From Mesobacillus subterraneus (GTDB lineage: Bacteria; Bacillota; Bacilli; Bacillales; Cytobacillaceae), in contig NZ_JXIQ01000103.1 of NCBI RefSeq assembly GCF_000934845.1, positions 1 through 50,027 on the forward strand: DNA of 50,027 nt. Reading direction: 5' to 3'. Each line of letters starts with the position of its first letter. Position 1 is the first letter of the stretch. The notes beneath the pieces were generated by a model, which searched no databases, was not told the DNA's origin, and saw nothing but the letters and a program-made list of their open reading frames with translations. A program made the translations under genes and the position numbers. Shown in pieces: positions 1 to 10,176 of this stretch.

Positions 1-5
1 TTGAC

Positions 6-31
6 ATACTACCGCAGGTCTTACGTAGTAT
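6..31. repeat. Short perfect inverted repeat at left edge
   Basis: A 7-bp arm (ATACTAC, 6-12) is repeated inverted (GTAGTAT, 25-31) around a 12-nt spacer, just beyond the rbfA terminator. It could be an operator or a small RNA hairpin for the next gene, which lies outside the window. No function can be assigned. Confidence 0.35.
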
Positions 32-40
32 ATAAATTCG

Positions 41-74
41 AAAAAAATGGATAGACGGGTTGTCTATCCATTTT
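41..74 (-). terminator. Intrinsic terminator after rbfA
   Basis: A perfect 13-bp stem (44-56 paired with 62-74) with a 5-nt GGGTT loop is followed on the minus strand by seven T residues (47-41). This is a strong Rho-independent terminator about 30 nt past the rbfA stop codon, so the nusA-infB operon probably ends here rather than running on into a truB-like gene. Confidence 0.88.
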
Positions 75-105
75 AATCGGATCAAGTTTCTTGACTATAC
101 TGTCT

Positions 106-489
106 TTAATCCGTGTCTTTTTTCTCTTGCTCTTCTTCTCCAAGCTGCTCTTCTCTGTGCAGCTCATGGATTAGTGAGTTGATGCGATTTCCGTACGCCA
201 TTGTTTCATCAAATTCAAAGATCAGCTCCGGTGTCTTTCTAAGGCGGATTCGCTGGCCAATTTCTGTCCTGATGAAACCTTTTGCCTTCGCTAACCCTTT
301 AAGCGAATCTTCCCGCTGTTGTTCGTCTCCTAAAACAGAGATATAAACCTTCGCCTGCTGCAGGTCTCCTGTAACCTGGACATCTGTCACAGTTACAAAA
401 CCTACTCGCGGATCTTTGATTTTTCGGCTGATGATATCGCCTAACTCTTTTTTCATTTGTTCGCCAACACGATTTACTCTATGACCCAT
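106..489 (-). CDS. rbfA: Ribosome-binding factor A
   Basis: RbfA is a KH-fold protein that binds the immature 30S subunit near the 5' end of 16S rRNA and is needed for late small-subunit maturation and cold adaptation. The 127-residue protein has the family N-terminus ([16 protein letters not shown]) and the conserved core [18 protein letters not shown]. The C-terminus is a Glu/Lys-rich tail typical of Bacillus. An AGGTGA Shine-Dalgarno sequence lies 6 nt before the ATG. It is the last gene of the rimP-nusA-infB operon, 18 nt after ylxP, and is followed directly by a terminator. Confidence 0.96.
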   Translation of the reverse strand: MGHRVNRVGEQMKKELGDIISRKIKDPRVGFVTVTDVQVTGDLQQAKVYISVLGDEQQREDSLKGLAKAKGFIRTEIGQRIRLRKTPELIFEFDETMAYGNRINSLIHELHREEQLGEEEQEKKDTD

Positions 490-507
490 TTTTAATCACC
501 TCATTAA

Positions 508-789
508 TCAAAGCCATTCTATTTCGGTGATGGTACGTTCGATCTCTGGAAAAGAATCAATCATTTTCAAGGCATTGTGAAGCTCCCTTTCGGTCGATAC
601 CTTAGATGCTGAAACAGCTACAACCGCAATTGTTGTCCGCTGCCAGACATCGTGATGCTCAACTTCGGAAACAGAGACATTAAATTTTCGCTTCAGCCTT
701 GTGATAATCCGCTGCAGTACAGCTCTCTTTTCTTTTAGAGAATGAGCATCATATATGATGCACTCACAGGCTGCTAAGCCTACTATCAT
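508..789 (-). CDS. ylxP: YlxP, DUF503 family protein
   Basis: A 93-residue DUF503 protein. The conserved start ([12 protein letters not shown]) and the SLKEKRAVLQ segment are typical of YlxP, which is almost always found between infB and rbfA. Its biochemical role is not established; the context suggests a part in ribosome assembly or translation. Its ATG overlaps the infB stop codon (TAATG arrangement, one shared base), so translation is probably coupled to infB. No signal peptide or membrane segment is visible. Confidence 0.93.
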   Translation of the reverse strand: MIVGLAACECIIYDAHSLKEKRAVLQRIITRLKRKFNVSVSEVEHHDVWQRTTIAVVAVSASKVSTERELHNALKMIDSFPEIERTITEIEWL

Positions 790-3092
790 TAACGTTCCAC
801 TTCTTCCATGATATATGCTTCAATAACATCGCCTTCCTTGACGTCATTGAAGTTTTTAATGGTAATCCCACATTCATAACCAGTAGCTACTTCCTTCGCA
901 TCATCCTTGAATCGTTTTAACGCATCAAGCTGCCCTTCAAAAATGACAACTCCTTCACGGATCAAGCGAACACCGCTGTCACGAGTGATTTTTCCATCAG
1001 TGACATAAGAACCTGCAATCGTTCCGATTTTTGATACCTTGAAAATCTGGCGGACTTCAGCCTGGCCAATGATTTTTTCTGCATAAACCGGATCAAGCAT
1101 TCCTTTCATCGCTGATTCGATTTCTTCGATCACCTTATAAATAATCCGGTGGAGTCGAATATCAACCTTTTCAGAATCAGCAGCACGTTTTGCATTATTA
1201 TCCGGACGTACGTTGAAACCAATAACGATACCGTTTGAAGCTGCTGCAAGGGTGATATCAGACTCATTGATCGCACCGACACCTGTGTGAATGATCCTTA
1301 CATTTACACCTTCAACCTCGAGTTTCTGCAATGCCGCAGCAAGTGCTTCGACTGACCCTTGGACGTCAGCTTTAATAATTAGATTTAGGTCTTTCATTTC
1401 CCCTTGTTTCATATGTTCAAACAATGTATCGAGGCTCACGCGTGTTTTTTCGCTTCGCTGTGCCTGCAATGCCTGCTGTGAACGGTTTTCACCAATGTGG
1501 CGTGCCGTTTTTTCGTCTTCAAACACGACGAAGCGATCACCGGCCTGCGGTACATCATTCAATCCTGTAATTTCAACAGGAGTGGAAGGTCCTGCTTCCT
1601 TTACGCGACGGCCTAAGTCATTCACCATGGCACGCACACGTCCAAACGTGTTCCCAACAACGATCGGATCTCCAATTTTCAATGTGCCATTCTGGACAAG
1701 CAGGGTTGCCACGGAGCCACGCCCCTTGTCAAGCTGTGCTTCGATTACAGTACCCATTGCATTTCTGTTTGGGTTAGCTTTGTATTCTTCCACTTCCCCG
1801 ACAAGAAGAATCATTTCCAGTAAGCTGTCAATTCCTTCCCCTGTCAATGCCGAGATTGGTACAAAGATTGTCTCTCCGCCCCATGCTTCCGGTACAAGTC
1901 CATACTCTGTTAATTCTTGCATGACGCGATCTGGATTTGCAGTTGGTTTATCCATCTTGTTTACTGCAACGATGATTGGCACTTCGGCCGCTTTCGCGTG
2001 GTTTATTGCCTCGACAGTCTGCGGCTTTACTCCGTCATCTGCGGCGACAACCAGAATGGTAATATCCGTAATTTTCGCACCGCGTGCACGCATCGTAGTG
2101 AACGCAGCATGGCCAGGGGTATCCAGGAAGGTAATTTTCTTGCCATTTTCTTCAACCTGGTAGGCACCGATATGCTGAGTAATTCCACCGGCTTCTCCTG
2201 CTGTCACTTTCGTATTTCGGATAGAATCAAGCAGTGTTGTTTTCCCGTGGTCTACATGGCCCATAATGGTAACAACGGACGGTCGTTCAACCAAGGAATC
2301 TGCCTCATCCTCCGAAAAGTACACTTCAAGGTCTGTTGAATCGATCTTGATTTCCTCTTCTACTTCGACGCCATAATCAGTGGCGATCAACTCGATTGCA
2401 TCTTTTTCTAGTTCCTGATTAATCGTTGCCATGACACCAAGCATGAAGAGCTTCTTGATGATTTCGGAAGGCTCACGGTTCAATTTCTTGGCTAGTTCAG
2501 CAACTGTAAGGGATTCAGTAAAAGTAATCTTTACTGGTAGCTCTTTTACTTTTTTCGGCTGTTGTTGTACCTGCTGTTGGTTTTGTCTTCCTTTATTTTG
2601 ATTCTGCTGATTTTTGTTTCTGTTGTTTTGTTTGTTCTTGTTGAACGGCTGAGAATTACCAGGCTTTTTAGCTGCCGCCGAAGTTTTTACCTTTTCAGGA
2701 GTTGTCGCACGGCGCTCATCATCAGAAAATGCGCTTGCGGTTGTCTTAAGTTGTGGTTTCTCCTGACCATTTTGGTTGCGTTGTTGATTTTGTCCTTGAT
2801 TGCGATTTGGACCTTGGCTTGACTTTTGTCCCTGACTTGGTCTTTGGCTCTGATTACGGTTCTGACCTTGGTTGCTGCCCTGAGAAGCCTTCGGCCGGCT
2901 TTGTTCTGGCTTCTGAGCTGATTGATTTGGATCTTTCTTTTGGTAGATTGCATCCAGCTTCTTGATCGTATCTTCTTCAATAGTAGTCATATGGTTGGAA
3001 ACCTCAATATTCATTTCTTTTAATTTTATAATCACGTCTTTACTCGATAAATCATGCTTCTTCGCATATTCATAAACGCGTGTTTTACTCAT
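789..3092 (-). CDS. infB: Translation initiation factor IF-2
   Basis: IF-2 is the GTPase that places fMet-tRNA on the 30S subunit and promotes 50S joining. The 767-residue protein has an N-terminal IF2_N domain (about 1-50), a long basic Gln/Asn-rich linker (about 55-180), and a second IF2_N domain (about 187-240). The G domain follows with G1 GHVDHGKT (278-285), G3 DTPGH (324-328) and G4 NKMD (378-381), then the beta-barrel and C-terminal tRNA-binding domains. The start was set at the ATG at 3092, preceded by GGGGGTGAAA; an upstream in-frame extension of 17 codons to 3143 lacks family similarity and overlaps ylxQ. The linker is longer than in the usual Bacillus protein of about 716 residues. 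Confidence 0.97.
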   Translation of the reverse strand: MSKTRVYEYAKKHDLSSKDVIIKLKEMNIEVSNHMTTIEEDTIKKLDAIYQKKDPNQSAQKPEQSRPKASQGSNQGQNRNQSQRPSQGQKSSQGPNRNQGQNQQRNQNGQEKPQLKTTASAFSDDERRATTPEKVKTSAAAKKPGNSQPFNKNKQNNRNKNQQNQNKGRQNQQQVQQQPKKVKELPVKITFTESLTVAELAKKLNREPSEIIKKLFMLGVMATINQELEKDAIELIATDYGVEVEEEIKIDSTDLEVYFSEDEADSLVERPSVVTIMGHVDHGKTTLLDSIRNTKVTAGEAGGITQHIGAYQVEENGKKITFLDTPGHAAFTTMRARGAKITDITILVVAADDGVKPQTVEAINHAKAAEVPIIVAVNKMDKPTANPDRVMQELTEYGLVPEAWGGETIFVPISALTGEGIDSLLEMILLVGEVEEYKANPNRNAMGTVIEAQLDKGRGSVATLLVQNGTLKIGDPIVVGNTFGRVRAMVNDLGRRVKEAGPSTPVEITGLNDVPQAGDRFVVFEDEKTARHIGENRSQQALQAQRSEKTRVSLDTLFEHMKQGEMKDLNLIIKADVQGSVEALAAALQKLEVEGVNVRIIHTGVGAINESDITLAAASNGIVIGFNVRPDNNAKRAADSEKVDIRLHRIIYKVIEEIESAMKGMLDPVYAEKIIGQAEVRQIFKVSKIGTIAGSYVTDGKITRDSGVRLIREGVVIFEGQLDALKRFKDDAKEVATGYECGITIKNFNDVKEGDVIEAYIMEEVER

Positions 3093-3111
3093 ATTTTCAC
3101 CCCCGTTAGAA

Positions 3112-3423
3112 TTAATCGAGCAACGTAAACAGTTTTTTTGCAAAGCCCTCGTCCAACAGGGCTACTACAACACGGGCATCCTTTCCAATCGCCTTGCCAA
3201 GCTGAAACCTGTCTGGAACCATCTTGCAGGGAACGTTATAGGATTTGCACTTGTCGGTAATCTTCTTTGTAGTATTTGCGGATGCATCCGCTGAAAGCAA
3301 AATGAGTTTCGCTTTCCCGCTTCTGATTTCCTTGACGGAAAGCTCTTCTCCTGAAATGATTTTCCGCGCTCGATTGGCTAAACCAAGCAGTGACATCCAT
3401 TGATTTGCGTTCATCAGGATCAT
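3112..3423 (-). CDS. ylxQ: YlxQ/RplGA, L7Ae-family RNA-binding protein
   Basis: A 103-residue L7Ae/L30e/S12e-family protein that by family should bind kink-turn RNA. Visible family features are the N-terminal [16 protein letters not shown], the central [11 protein letters not shown] and the conserved [13 protein letters not shown] near the C-terminus. Its precise RNA target in Bacillus is unclear. The ATG overlaps the rnpM stop (ATGA, four shared bases), and GGAG sits just upstream. A second in-frame Met four codons later is a less likely start. infB begins 20 nt downstream. Confidence 0.92.
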   Translation of the reverse strand: MILMNANQWMSLLGLANRARKIISGEELSVKEIRSGKAKLILLSADASANTTKKITDKCKSYNVPCKMVPDRFQLGKAIGKDARVVVALLDEGFAKKLFTLLD

Positions 3424-3701
3424 CTGCTCTCCTTTTCGATAAGGTCAATCAGCTCATCGTATATTGCATCATCCACCTGTGTTTCAAGTTGCTTGGACAA
3501 TATATTTCGTTTCTTTGCTAAAACCACCGCTTGTTTATCTTTTGAAAGATAAGCTCCTCGTCCTGACTTCTTCCCAGTCAGGTCGATTGATACTTCTCCT
3601 TCTTTTGAGCGAACGATGCGAACTAGTTCTTTTTTCGGCCTCATTTCACCGGTTGCGACACACTTTCGCATAGGAACCTTTTTGCGGCTGTTCACGATCA
3701 T
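3420..3701 (-). CDS. rnpM: RNase P modulator RnpM (YlxR, DUF448)
   Basis: A 93-residue YlxR-family protein. The conserved stretch [20 protein letters not shown], the [17 protein letters not shown] loop and the LSKQ region identify it. The Bacillus subtilis homologue has been reported to bind the RNA of RNase P and modulate its activity. AAGGTGAGG lies just before the chosen ATG; a GTG two codons later is an equally spaced alternative. The gene lies 10 nt after nusA and overlaps ylxQ by four bases. Confidence 0.93.
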   Translation of the reverse strand: MIVNSRKKVPMRKCVATGEMRPKKELVRIVRSKEGEVSIDLTGKKSGRGAYLSKDKQAVVLAKKRNILSKQLETQVDDAIYDELIDLIEKESR

Positions 3702-3711
3702 TCACCTCACC

Positions 3712-4818
3712 TTAATCGAAGTCTTCTTCATAGTCATCATCAGCAGATAACAACGGCTCATTGTCTCGTGGAAAAATCCCGATCTCTCTTGCCTCGGTTT
3801 CTGCCTTGATGTCTATTTTCCAGCCAGTAAGCTTAGCGGCAAGACGCGCGTTTTGTCCGCGTTTGCCAATTGCAAGTGATAGCTGGTAATCTGGAACGAT
3901 TACCGTTGTTGCTTTTTCTGCTTCATTGACTAGGACATCAAGAACTTTTGAAGGGCTCAATGCATTTGCCACAAATACAACTGGGTCCTCAGACCATTTA
4001 ACGATGTCTATTTTTTCACCCTTAAGCTCATTTACGACAGCCTGAACGCGATTTCCGCGCGGACCAACACATGAACCTACTGGGTCCACCTCTTTGTTAT
4101 CAGAATGGACAGAGATTTTTGAACGGTCTCCTGCTTCTCGTGCAACTGACTTGATTTCAACCGTACCGTCATAAATTTCAGGTACTTCAATTTCGAAAAG
4201 TCTCTTTAACAGCCCCGGGTGGGTTCTGGAAACGAAAATTTGTGGACCTTTTGTGGTTTTTTCAACCTTGGTGATAAAAACCTTGATGCGGTCATGAGGC
4301 TTATAATGTTCATTTGGCATCTGCTCATTCGCTGGCAGGATCGCCTCGATTTTGCCAAGACTCACATAGATGAACTTTGGATCCTGGCGCTGGACGATGC
4401 CCGTCATAATATCTTCTTCCCGATCGATGAATTCTGAATAGATGATTCCTCTTTCAGCTTCACGAACACGCTGAGTGACAACCTGTTTGGCAGTCTGAGC
4501 CGCAATCCGTCCGAAGTCCTTTGGTGTGACTTCGAGTTCCACTACATCTTCTACTACATAATTAGGATTGATTTTCCGTGCATCTTCCAGTGAAATTTCC
4601 AGGCGCGGGTCAAAGACTTCATCGACTACTTCCTTTCTGGCAAAAACACGCATGGAACCACTTCCTAAATTCAAGTCGATCCGAACATTTTGGGCCTGAT
4701 TGAAGTTACGACGGTACGCAGAAATTAATGCAGCTTCCATGGCATCAATTAAAACATCCCTGGAAATTCCTTTTTCTTTTTCAAGAATTGTAAGAGCATC
4801 CAACAATTCGCTGCTCAT
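3712..4818 (-). CDS. nusA: Transcription termination/antitermination factor NusA
   Basis: NusA binds RNA polymerase and nascent RNA, stimulates pausing, and is required for many weak intrinsic terminators in Bacillus. The 368-residue protein has an N-terminal RNAP-binding domain (about 1-130), an S1 domain (about 135-200) and two KH domains, with loops at [12 protein letters not shown] and [14 protein letters not shown]. It ends with a short acidic tail and lacks the long C-terminal acidic repeats of enterobacterial NusA, as expected for a Firmicute. A GGGGG Shine-Dalgarno sequence lies about 11 nt before the ATG. The 117-nt gap from rimP shows no clear promoter. Confidence 0.97.
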   Translation of the reverse strand: MSSELLDALTILEKEKGISRDVLIDAMEAALISAYRRNFNQAQNVRIDLNLGSGSMRVFARKEVVDEVFDPRLEISLEDARKINPNYVVEDVVELEVTPKDFGRIAAQTAKQVVTQRVREAERGIIYSEFIDREEDIMTGIVQRQDPKFIYVSLGKIEAILPANEQMPNEHYKPHDRIKVFITKVEKTTKGPQIFVSRTHPGLLKRLFEIEVPEIYDGTVEIKSVAREAGDRSKISVHSDNKEVDPVGSCVGPRGNRVQAVVNELKGEKIDIVKWSEDPVVFVANALSPSKVLDVLVNEAEKATTVIVPDYQLSLAIGKRGQNARLAAKLTGWKIDIKAETEAREIGIFPRDNEPLLSADDDYEEDFD

Positions 4819-4935
4819 GAGATATGAATCCCCCTTTTTTTACTACCCTCTTTTTAAGGTTTCTTTGGGACTATGTAACCCGAGAATAATCCAAAATTGC
4901 CTTTACACTAATGACTAAAGATTTTACTGGACAGA

Positions 4936-5406
4936 TTATGAAAAAGTGACTGCAAGCCTTGCGCTGGCAATCTTATCAAAAGGTAGTTGAATTATTTTCG
5001 TACGGGTTTTGATCTTCACTTCCACAGTAACGGTTTCACCATTATAATCGGTCAATATCCCCTCAAACGCCTTTTCTCCATCTATCGGTTCATACGTCTT
5101 GATAAAGACATTTTTTCCGATGGCATTTTGATAATCCTTTTCCTTTTTCAAAGGGCGTTCAGCACCAGGTGAGGAAACCTCCAAAAAGTAGTTATGCGGG
5201 ATTGGATCAATGGCATCAAGCTTCTCGCTAAGGCGTTCACTGACGATGCCGCATTCCTCGATATCAATACCGTTGTCCTTATCAATGTATACGCGCAGGA
5301 ACCAGTTCTTCCCTTCTTTGACGTATTCGATGTCTACTAATTCTAAGTTGTTTTCCATTAAGATGGGAGTTACTAGCTCTTCCACTGTTTCTGTAACCTT
5401 GCTCAT
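4936..5406 (-). CDS. rimP: Ribosome maturation factor RimP
   Basis: RimP helps assemble the 30S subunit before S19/uS19-dependent steps. The 156-residue protein matches the Bacillus family length and shows conserved [20 protein letters not shown] and [17 protein letters not shown] segments, followed by the C-terminal Sm-like domain. The start at 5406 is fixed by AAGGAGGG five nt upstream; in-frame codons extending to 5499 lie in the leader hairpin region and are unlikely to be translated. It is the first gene of the nusA operon. Confidence 0.96.
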   Translation of the reverse strand: MSKVTETVEELVTPILMENNLELVDIEYVKEGKNWFLRVYIDKDNGIDIEECGIVSERLSEKLDAIDPIPHNYFLEVSSPGAERPLKKEKDYQNAIGKNVFIKTYEPIDGEKAFEGILTDYNGETVTVEVKIKTRTKIIQLPFDKIASARLAVTFS

Positions 5407-5469
5407 AAAATCCCTCCTTAGACATAACATTCCGTTACATTTTTGGTTAAATTTCCACAAAAAAGTGCT

Positions 5470-5502
5470 TAACAAACAAGAAAGAGCGGGTTGCCCCACT
5501 CT
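5470..5502 (-). promoter_or_regulatory. Leader hairpin of rimP-nusA operon, probable attenuator
   Basis: An 8-bp stem (5483-5490 with 5495-5502, one G-U pair) capped by a GCAA tetraloop is followed on the minus strand by an interrupted T-rich tract (5482-5470). It lies between the operon promoter and rimP. A weak U-tract is the hallmark of a NusA-dependent terminator, and nusA autoregulation by leader attenuation is known in B. subtilis. Its use here is inferred by analogy. Confidence 0.6.
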
Positions 5503-5537
5503 CCTCTGCCAGAGTTATCCTTAGTATTTCCAATAAA

Positions 5538-5566
5538 AATATAACATAACCTGCTATTTATTGCAA
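5538..5566 (-). promoter_or_regulatory. Sigma-A promoter of the rimP-nusA-infB operon
   Basis: On the minus strand TTGCAA (5561-5566) is separated by exactly 17 nt from TATATT (5538-5543). Transcription should start near 5531, giving a leader of about 125 nt that contains the attenuator-like hairpin. Confidence 0.8.
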
Positions 5567-5597
5567 CCGAAGGCGAACGGAACGTTTTCGTACGATA

Positions 5598-8500
5598 TTA
5601 GAATAAGGACAATTGGTTTTGATCTGGCATTCCTTCCAGGCAGCCGTGGTTATCGAGATACTCCAGGATGGTCTTTGAAATCTTTCCGCGCTGCTGGAGG
5701 TCTTCTTTTGACAGGAACTCTCCTTGTTCACGCGCATTGACGATATTAAATGCCGCGTTCGTACCTAAACCTGGGATTGCATTGAATGGCGGAATCAATT
5801 TATTTCCTTCAATAATGAATTCCGTTGCACTTGACTTGTATAAATCTACTTTCGCAAACTCATACCCGCGTTCGCACATTTCTAGCGCCAGTTCCATAAC
5901 AGTCATCAAGTTCTTTTCTTTTGTTGAAGCATCAAGCCCTTTCGTATTGATTTCGTCAAGGACCGATCGAATACTTTCAGAACCTCGAACCATAGCGTCC
6001 ACCTCAAAATCATCTGCCCTAACTGTAAAATAGGCCGCATAATACATAAGCGGATGGTGAACCTTGAAATACGCAATCCTGACTGCCATCAAAACATAGG
6101 CAGCCGCGTGAGCTTTAGGAAACATATACTTGATCTTTTTACAAGAATCGATATACCATTCCGGCACTTTATTTTTGCGCATTTCTTCTTCCATTTCATC
6201 CGTCAGGCCTTTCCCTTTACGGACAGATTCCATAATCTTAAAAGCGAATGCCGGTTCTAGACCCTGATAAATTAGGTAGACCATTATATCATCACGACAA
6301 CCGATCACTTCACTAAGGTTACAAGTATGGTTATGGATCAATTCTTGGGCATTTCCAAGCCATACATCCGTACCATGGGAAAGGCCGGAAATCTGCACGA
6401 GCTCGGAGAAAGTCGTCGGCTTCGTGTCTTCAAGCATTTGCCGAACGAATTTAGTGCCGAACTCCGGAATACCAAGTGAGCCGGTCTTTGACATTATTTG
6501 CTGCTCCGTCACACCAAGCGATTCCGTTCCGCTGAAAATCTTCATGACTTCCGGATCATCGGTTGGTATGGTTTTAGGATCGATCCCGCTTAAATCCTGG
6601 AGCATCCTAATCACTGTCGGGTCATCGTGACCAAGAATATCCAGTTTCAATAAATTATCGTGAATCGAATGGAAATCAAAGTGAGTTGTTTTCCATTCGG
6701 ACGTGTTGCTATCTGCAGGAAACTGAATCGGCGTAAAGTCATAAATATCCATATAATCTGGAACAACAATGATTCCGCCCGGGTGCTGCCCGGTTGTTCG
6801 TTTTACTCCCGTGCACCCAGACGCGAGTCGGTCGATTTCTGCCCCTCTTAAATGCAGGTTATTGTCACTCTGATAGCCTTTCACATAACCATAAGCCGTT
6901 TTATCAGCAACCGTACCGATTGTTCCGGCACGATACACATAATCTTCTCCAAACAACTTTTTTGTGTAGTTATGGGCACGTGGCTGGTATTCACCCGAGA
7001 AGTTCAAGTCGATATCCGGAACTTTGTCGCCCTTAAACCCTAGGAAGGTTTCAAACGGAATATCATGGCCATCTTTTTTATATTTGATCCCGCAATCTGG
7101 GCAATCCTTGTCTGGAAGATCAAACCCAGAGCCAACTGAGCCATCATTGAAAAACTCGGACTTCTTACACTTAGGGCATACATAATGCGGCGGAAGCGGA
7201 TTTACCTCGGTGATTTCCGTCATTGTCGCTACAAAAGAAGATCCAACAGAACCTCGTGAACCAACGAGATACCCATCATCCAATGACTTTTTCACTAGTT
7301 TATGGGAAATCAAATAGATAACAGCAAAACCATTATCTATAATACTCTTCAGCTCTTTTTCGAGGCGTGCTTCGACGATTTCTGGAAGTTCGTTCCCGTA
7401 GATTCTGCGAGCCATTTCATAGCTCATGCTGCGCATTTCTTCATCCGCGCCTTCAATTTTCGGCGTGTAAAGCTCGTCTTTTATCGGTTTGATGACCTCG
7501 ATCCTATCAGCAATCTTATTCGTATTTTCGACAACGATTTCTTTTGCCTTTTTCTCTCCTAAAAACGCAAAGGCCTCCAGCATTTCATTCGTGGTCCTGA
7601 AATGAACGTCAGGAAGCTGGTGACGGTTTAGCGGATTAGCGCCGCCTTGGGAATTTACTAAAATTTTTCGATATATTTTATCGTTTTCATTCAAGTAATG
7701 TACATTCCCTGTAGCAACTACTGGCAAATCCAGCTTTTCACCAAGCTTGACGATATTGGCAATGATATCCTCTAGTGCTTTCTGATCTCTGACTAATTCC
7801 AGCTCCAGCAAATGGGCATAAACCGCTTTCGGGTGGACCTCTAGATAATCATAGAACTGCGCTGCTTCTTCGACTTCTTCCCGGCCTTTTTGCATCATGC
7901 CTTCAAAAATTTCTCCTTTGTCGCAACCCGAACCTATCAGGATGCCTTCACGATGCTTGTTCAGCAACGATCGCGGAATTCTTGGCACTCTGTAAAAATA
8001 ATCAATATGTGAAATGGAAACAAGCTTGAAAATGTTTTTCATACCAATTTCATTTTTCGCAAGCAAGGTAGCATGAAATGGACGCGCTCTTTGGAAAGCT
8101 TTCCCCTTCCCCATGTTGTCGTTAAGCTGATTATGGTATTCCAGTCCCAGTTCCGCTGCATCTTTCAACATTCTCAACAATAGATACCCTGTCGCTTCGG
8201 CATCATAAATTGCACGGTGATGCTGTGTCAATTCAATATCGAATTTTTTTGCAAGGGTATTTAACCTATGGTTCTTCATATCCGGGTACAGGAAACGGCC
8301 CAATTCCAGTGTATCGATTACCGGATTTGGAGCTTTTCCTATTCCGATTTTTTTATAGCCGGTGTTCAAAAAGCCCATATCGAATGAGGCATTATGGGCA
8401 ACTAAAATACTCTCAGCTGCCCACTCATGGAATTTTTTCAAAACCTCGCTTATCTCCGGGGCATTTTGGACCATATCATCCGTAATACCAGTCAGGTTAA

Positions 8501-9923
8501 TTGTTGTTGCCGACAATCGATGGTGCGGATTCGCAAACGATTCGAACCGGTCAATGATTTCGCCGCCGCGCACTTTTACGGCTGCTAGTTCAATGATCGT
8601 ATCGTATACAGCGGACAACCCGGTTGTTTCAACGTCAAACACAACATACGTAGCGTCTGCAAGCAATCTATGCGCCTCATTATAGGCAATAGGCACCCCG
8701 TCATTCACAAGGTTGATTTCCACACCATAAAGGATTTTAATGTCATTTTTCTTTCCGGCACTGAATGCTTCTGGGAAAGATTGGACAACTGCGTGATCGG
8801 TAATTGCCACCGCTTTGTGGCCCCACTTGGCTGCCTGAGCGACAAGGGCACTAACAGGAGTGACCGCGTCCATTTGGCTCATCGGACTATGAAGGTGCAG
8901 CTCGACTCTTTTTTCGCCTGCTGGGGCAGAATCGATTCTTCCTTTTGGTTTGATTTCGTTCACATCATTCCCAATCATGATAAGATCACGAACGAAGGTG
9001 TCATTTTGGATGCTTCCTCTTACCTTTAACCACATCCCTTTTGAAATGCGCTGATATAGGGCAGCATCCTCCTTGTCTCGTGAGAACATTTTTACGATGA
9101 TGGAACTGGTATAATCGGTAATCTTAAATGTTAGAAGCGTTCTGCCGCTGCGAAGTTCCTTTGTCTCAGCAAAAAATACATATCCTTCAACAGCAACGCG
9201 GCGTTCTTCATCAACAATGTCCTCCAGCTTGCGGAAATCGGCATCATCTTTGATTGTTAGTCCGATGGTTACTGGCCCATCGAGAGCTGACCCATCACCC
9301 TGGGCTTTTTCCGCTTCCTTTTTCTGCATTTCCATCATCGCCATCAATCCGCGTTCCTGATCTTCCTTCTCATTTGCCTTCAAGAATCGTTCGTATTCAT
9401 CCGAAGTGTGATCACTGCTGACAACAGTGTCCACCGTCAATGGCGGAAATCCAAAACCTTGGTAGATCTCAGCAATCATCCCTCCATATTTCCTTTTAAG
9501 GGCTAGTCCTTCTGCATCATTCCTGGCTGTAAGAAGGATCTTTGTCCCCTGTATTTTCGGTACCTGTTCATTCAGCAGCTTTAACAATGGCGGTGCAATT
9601 CCATCGATTTCCTTGATGCACAGCTTCCAGTAATCAAGGATGTGCTGCTCGCTAATGGCCTGGTCCAATACTTTTACCGAGTATGCTACTTTTGCAATGT
9701 GGGAAAAAGTCTGCTCTAATTTTCCTGCGAAGCTACTAAACAGCGAACAAGGAATAATTCTTTCAAACTGGAAAAAGAAATGCCATTTTCTTGCCTGCTT
9801 TTCTATTATGACCTTGTCAATTTGCGCATTTTGAAACTGGGTGACAATGGCATCTTCTGTAAGCTGCAACTGTTGCAGCAGGAGCTGAAACCTTGCTTTT
9901 TTCCCTGACGAAAGATCACTCAT
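5598..9923 (-). CDS. polC: DNA polymerase III PolC-type, replicative
   Basis: PolC is the main replicative polymerase of low-GC Gram-positive bacteria, with built-in 3'-5' proofreading. The 1441-residue protein has the family layout: an N-terminal domain (1-230), an OB fold (about 240-325), a PHP domain starting at VELHLHSP (about 340-347) and split by the DEDD exonuclease (DVET, catalytic D430 and E432; later AHNASFD and YDAEATGY), then the second PHP half. A Zn-binding CPKC...CPDC module precedes the polymerase core with [15 protein letters not shown] precedes the ATG. It has its own promoter upstream and is separated from rimP by the nusA operon promoter. Confidence 0.98.
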   Translation of the reverse strand: MSDLSSGKKARFQLLLQQLQLTEDAIVTQFQNAQIDKVIIEKQARKWHFFFQFERIIPCSLFSSFAGKLEQTFSHIAKVAYSVKVLDQAISEQHILDYWKLCIKEIDGIAPPLLKLLNEQVPKIQGTKILLTARNDAEGLALKRKYGGMIAEIYQGFGFPPLTVDTVVSSDHTSDEYERFLKANEKEDQERGLMAMMEMQKKEAEKAQGDGSALDGPVTIGLTIKDDADFRKLEDIVDEERRVAVEGYVFFAETKELRSGRTLLTFKITDYTSSIIVKMFSRDKEDAALYQRISKGMWLKVRGSIQNDTFVRDLIMIGNDVNEIKPKGRIDSAPAGEKRVELHLHSPMSQMDAVTPVSALVAQAAKWGHKAVAITDHAVVQSFPEAFSAGKKNDIKILYGVEINLVNDGVPIAYNEAHRLLADATYVVFDVETTGLSAVYDTIIELAAVKVRGGEIIDRFESFANPHHRLSATTINLTGITDDMVQNAPEISEVLKKFHEWAAESILVAHNASFDMGFLNTGYKKIGIGKAPNPVIDTLELGRFLYPDMKNHRLNTLAKKFDIELTQHHRAIYDAEATGYLLLRMLKDAAELGLEYHNQLNDNMGKGKAFQRARPFHATLLAKNEIGMKNIFKLVSISHIDYFYRVPRIPRSLLNKHREGILIGSGCDKGEIFEGMMQKGREEVEEAAQFYDYLEVHPKAVYAHLLELELVRDQKALEDIIANIVKLGEKLDLPVVATGNVHYLNENDKIYRKILVNSQGGANPLNRHQLPDVHFRTTNEMLEAFAFLGEKKAKEIVVENTNKIADRIEVIKPIKDELYTPKIEGADEEMRSMSYEMARRIYGNELPEIVEARLEKELKSIIDNGFAVIYLISHKLVKKSLDDGYLVGSRGSVGSSFVATMTEITEVNPLPPHYVCPKCKKSEFFNDGSVGSGFDLPDKDCPDCGIKYKKDGHDIPFETFLGFKGDKVPDIDLNFSGEYQPRAHNYTKKLFGEDYVYRAGTIGTVADKTAYGYVKGYQSDNNLHLRGAEIDRLASGCTGVKRTTGQHPGGIIVVPDYMDIYDFTPIQFPADSNTSEWKTTHFDFHSIHDNLLKLDILGHDDPTVIRMLQDLSGIDPKTIPTDDPEVMKIFSGTESLGVTEQQIMSKTGSLGIPEFGTKFVRQMLEDTKPTTFSELVQISGLSHGTDVWLGNAQELIHNHTCNLSEVIGCRDDIMVYLIYQGLEPAFAFKIMESVRKGKGLTDEMEEEMRKNKVPEWYIDSCKKIKYMFPKAHAAAYVLMAVRIAYFKVHHPLMYYAAYFTVRADDFEVDAMVRGSESIRSVLDEINTKGLDASTKEKNLMTVMELALEMCERGYEFAKVDLYKSSATEFIIEGNKLIPPFNAIPGLGTNAAFNIVNAREQGEFLSKEDLQQRGKISKTILEYLDNHGCLEGMPDQNQLSLF

Positions 9924-10020
9924 ATTTTTTCTCTCCCATCTAGTTTGAAATATCTATCGGGACGAAAAGCCCGTTAAAAGTGATTCTAGTTTTTTTATTA
10001 AGTGATTAATAGCAATGGTT

Positions 10021-10047
10021 ATTATACCATAAAATGTTTGTGCCGTT
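10021..10047 (-). promoter_or_regulatory. Probable extended -10 promoter for polC
   Basis: On the minus strand a perfect TATAAT (10026-10021) is preceded by TGG, an extended -10 element. The -35 region is weak. It lies about 100 nt before polC and after the proS terminator, so polC can be transcribed independently. Confidence 0.65.
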
Positions 10048-10136
10048 ACCTGTGTTTGATATTTCATTTTGGTGTTCCAATAGGAAAAGGATTCTGGGCA
10101 CATTGACTATCACGCTTGCAGGAAACTCCTAATAAA

Positions 10137-10172
10137 CACCAAAAAGCGGAACCTAATGAAAGGATCCGCTTT
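10137..10172 (-). terminator. Intrinsic terminator after proS
   Basis: An 11-bp stem (10143-10153 with 10162-10172, one mismatch) with an 8-nt loop is followed on the minus strand by five T residues. It begins five bases after the proS stop codon and ends the uppS-proS transcription unit. Confidence 0.87.
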
Positions 10173-10176
10173 CTGT

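Noticed and set aside
1-6. TTGACA at the very left edge as a plus-strand -35 box
   Set aside because: No -10 box follows at the right distance before the terminator, and no plus-strand gene is present.
1291-2163. 290-codon plus-strand open frame opposite infB
   Set aside because: It lies wholly antisense to the conserved IF-2 G domain, shows no recognisable domain, and is explained by codon bias of the real gene.
2687-2980. 97-codon minus-strand frame inside infB
   Set aside because: It is a +1 shadow of the Gln/Asn-rich linker of IF-2.
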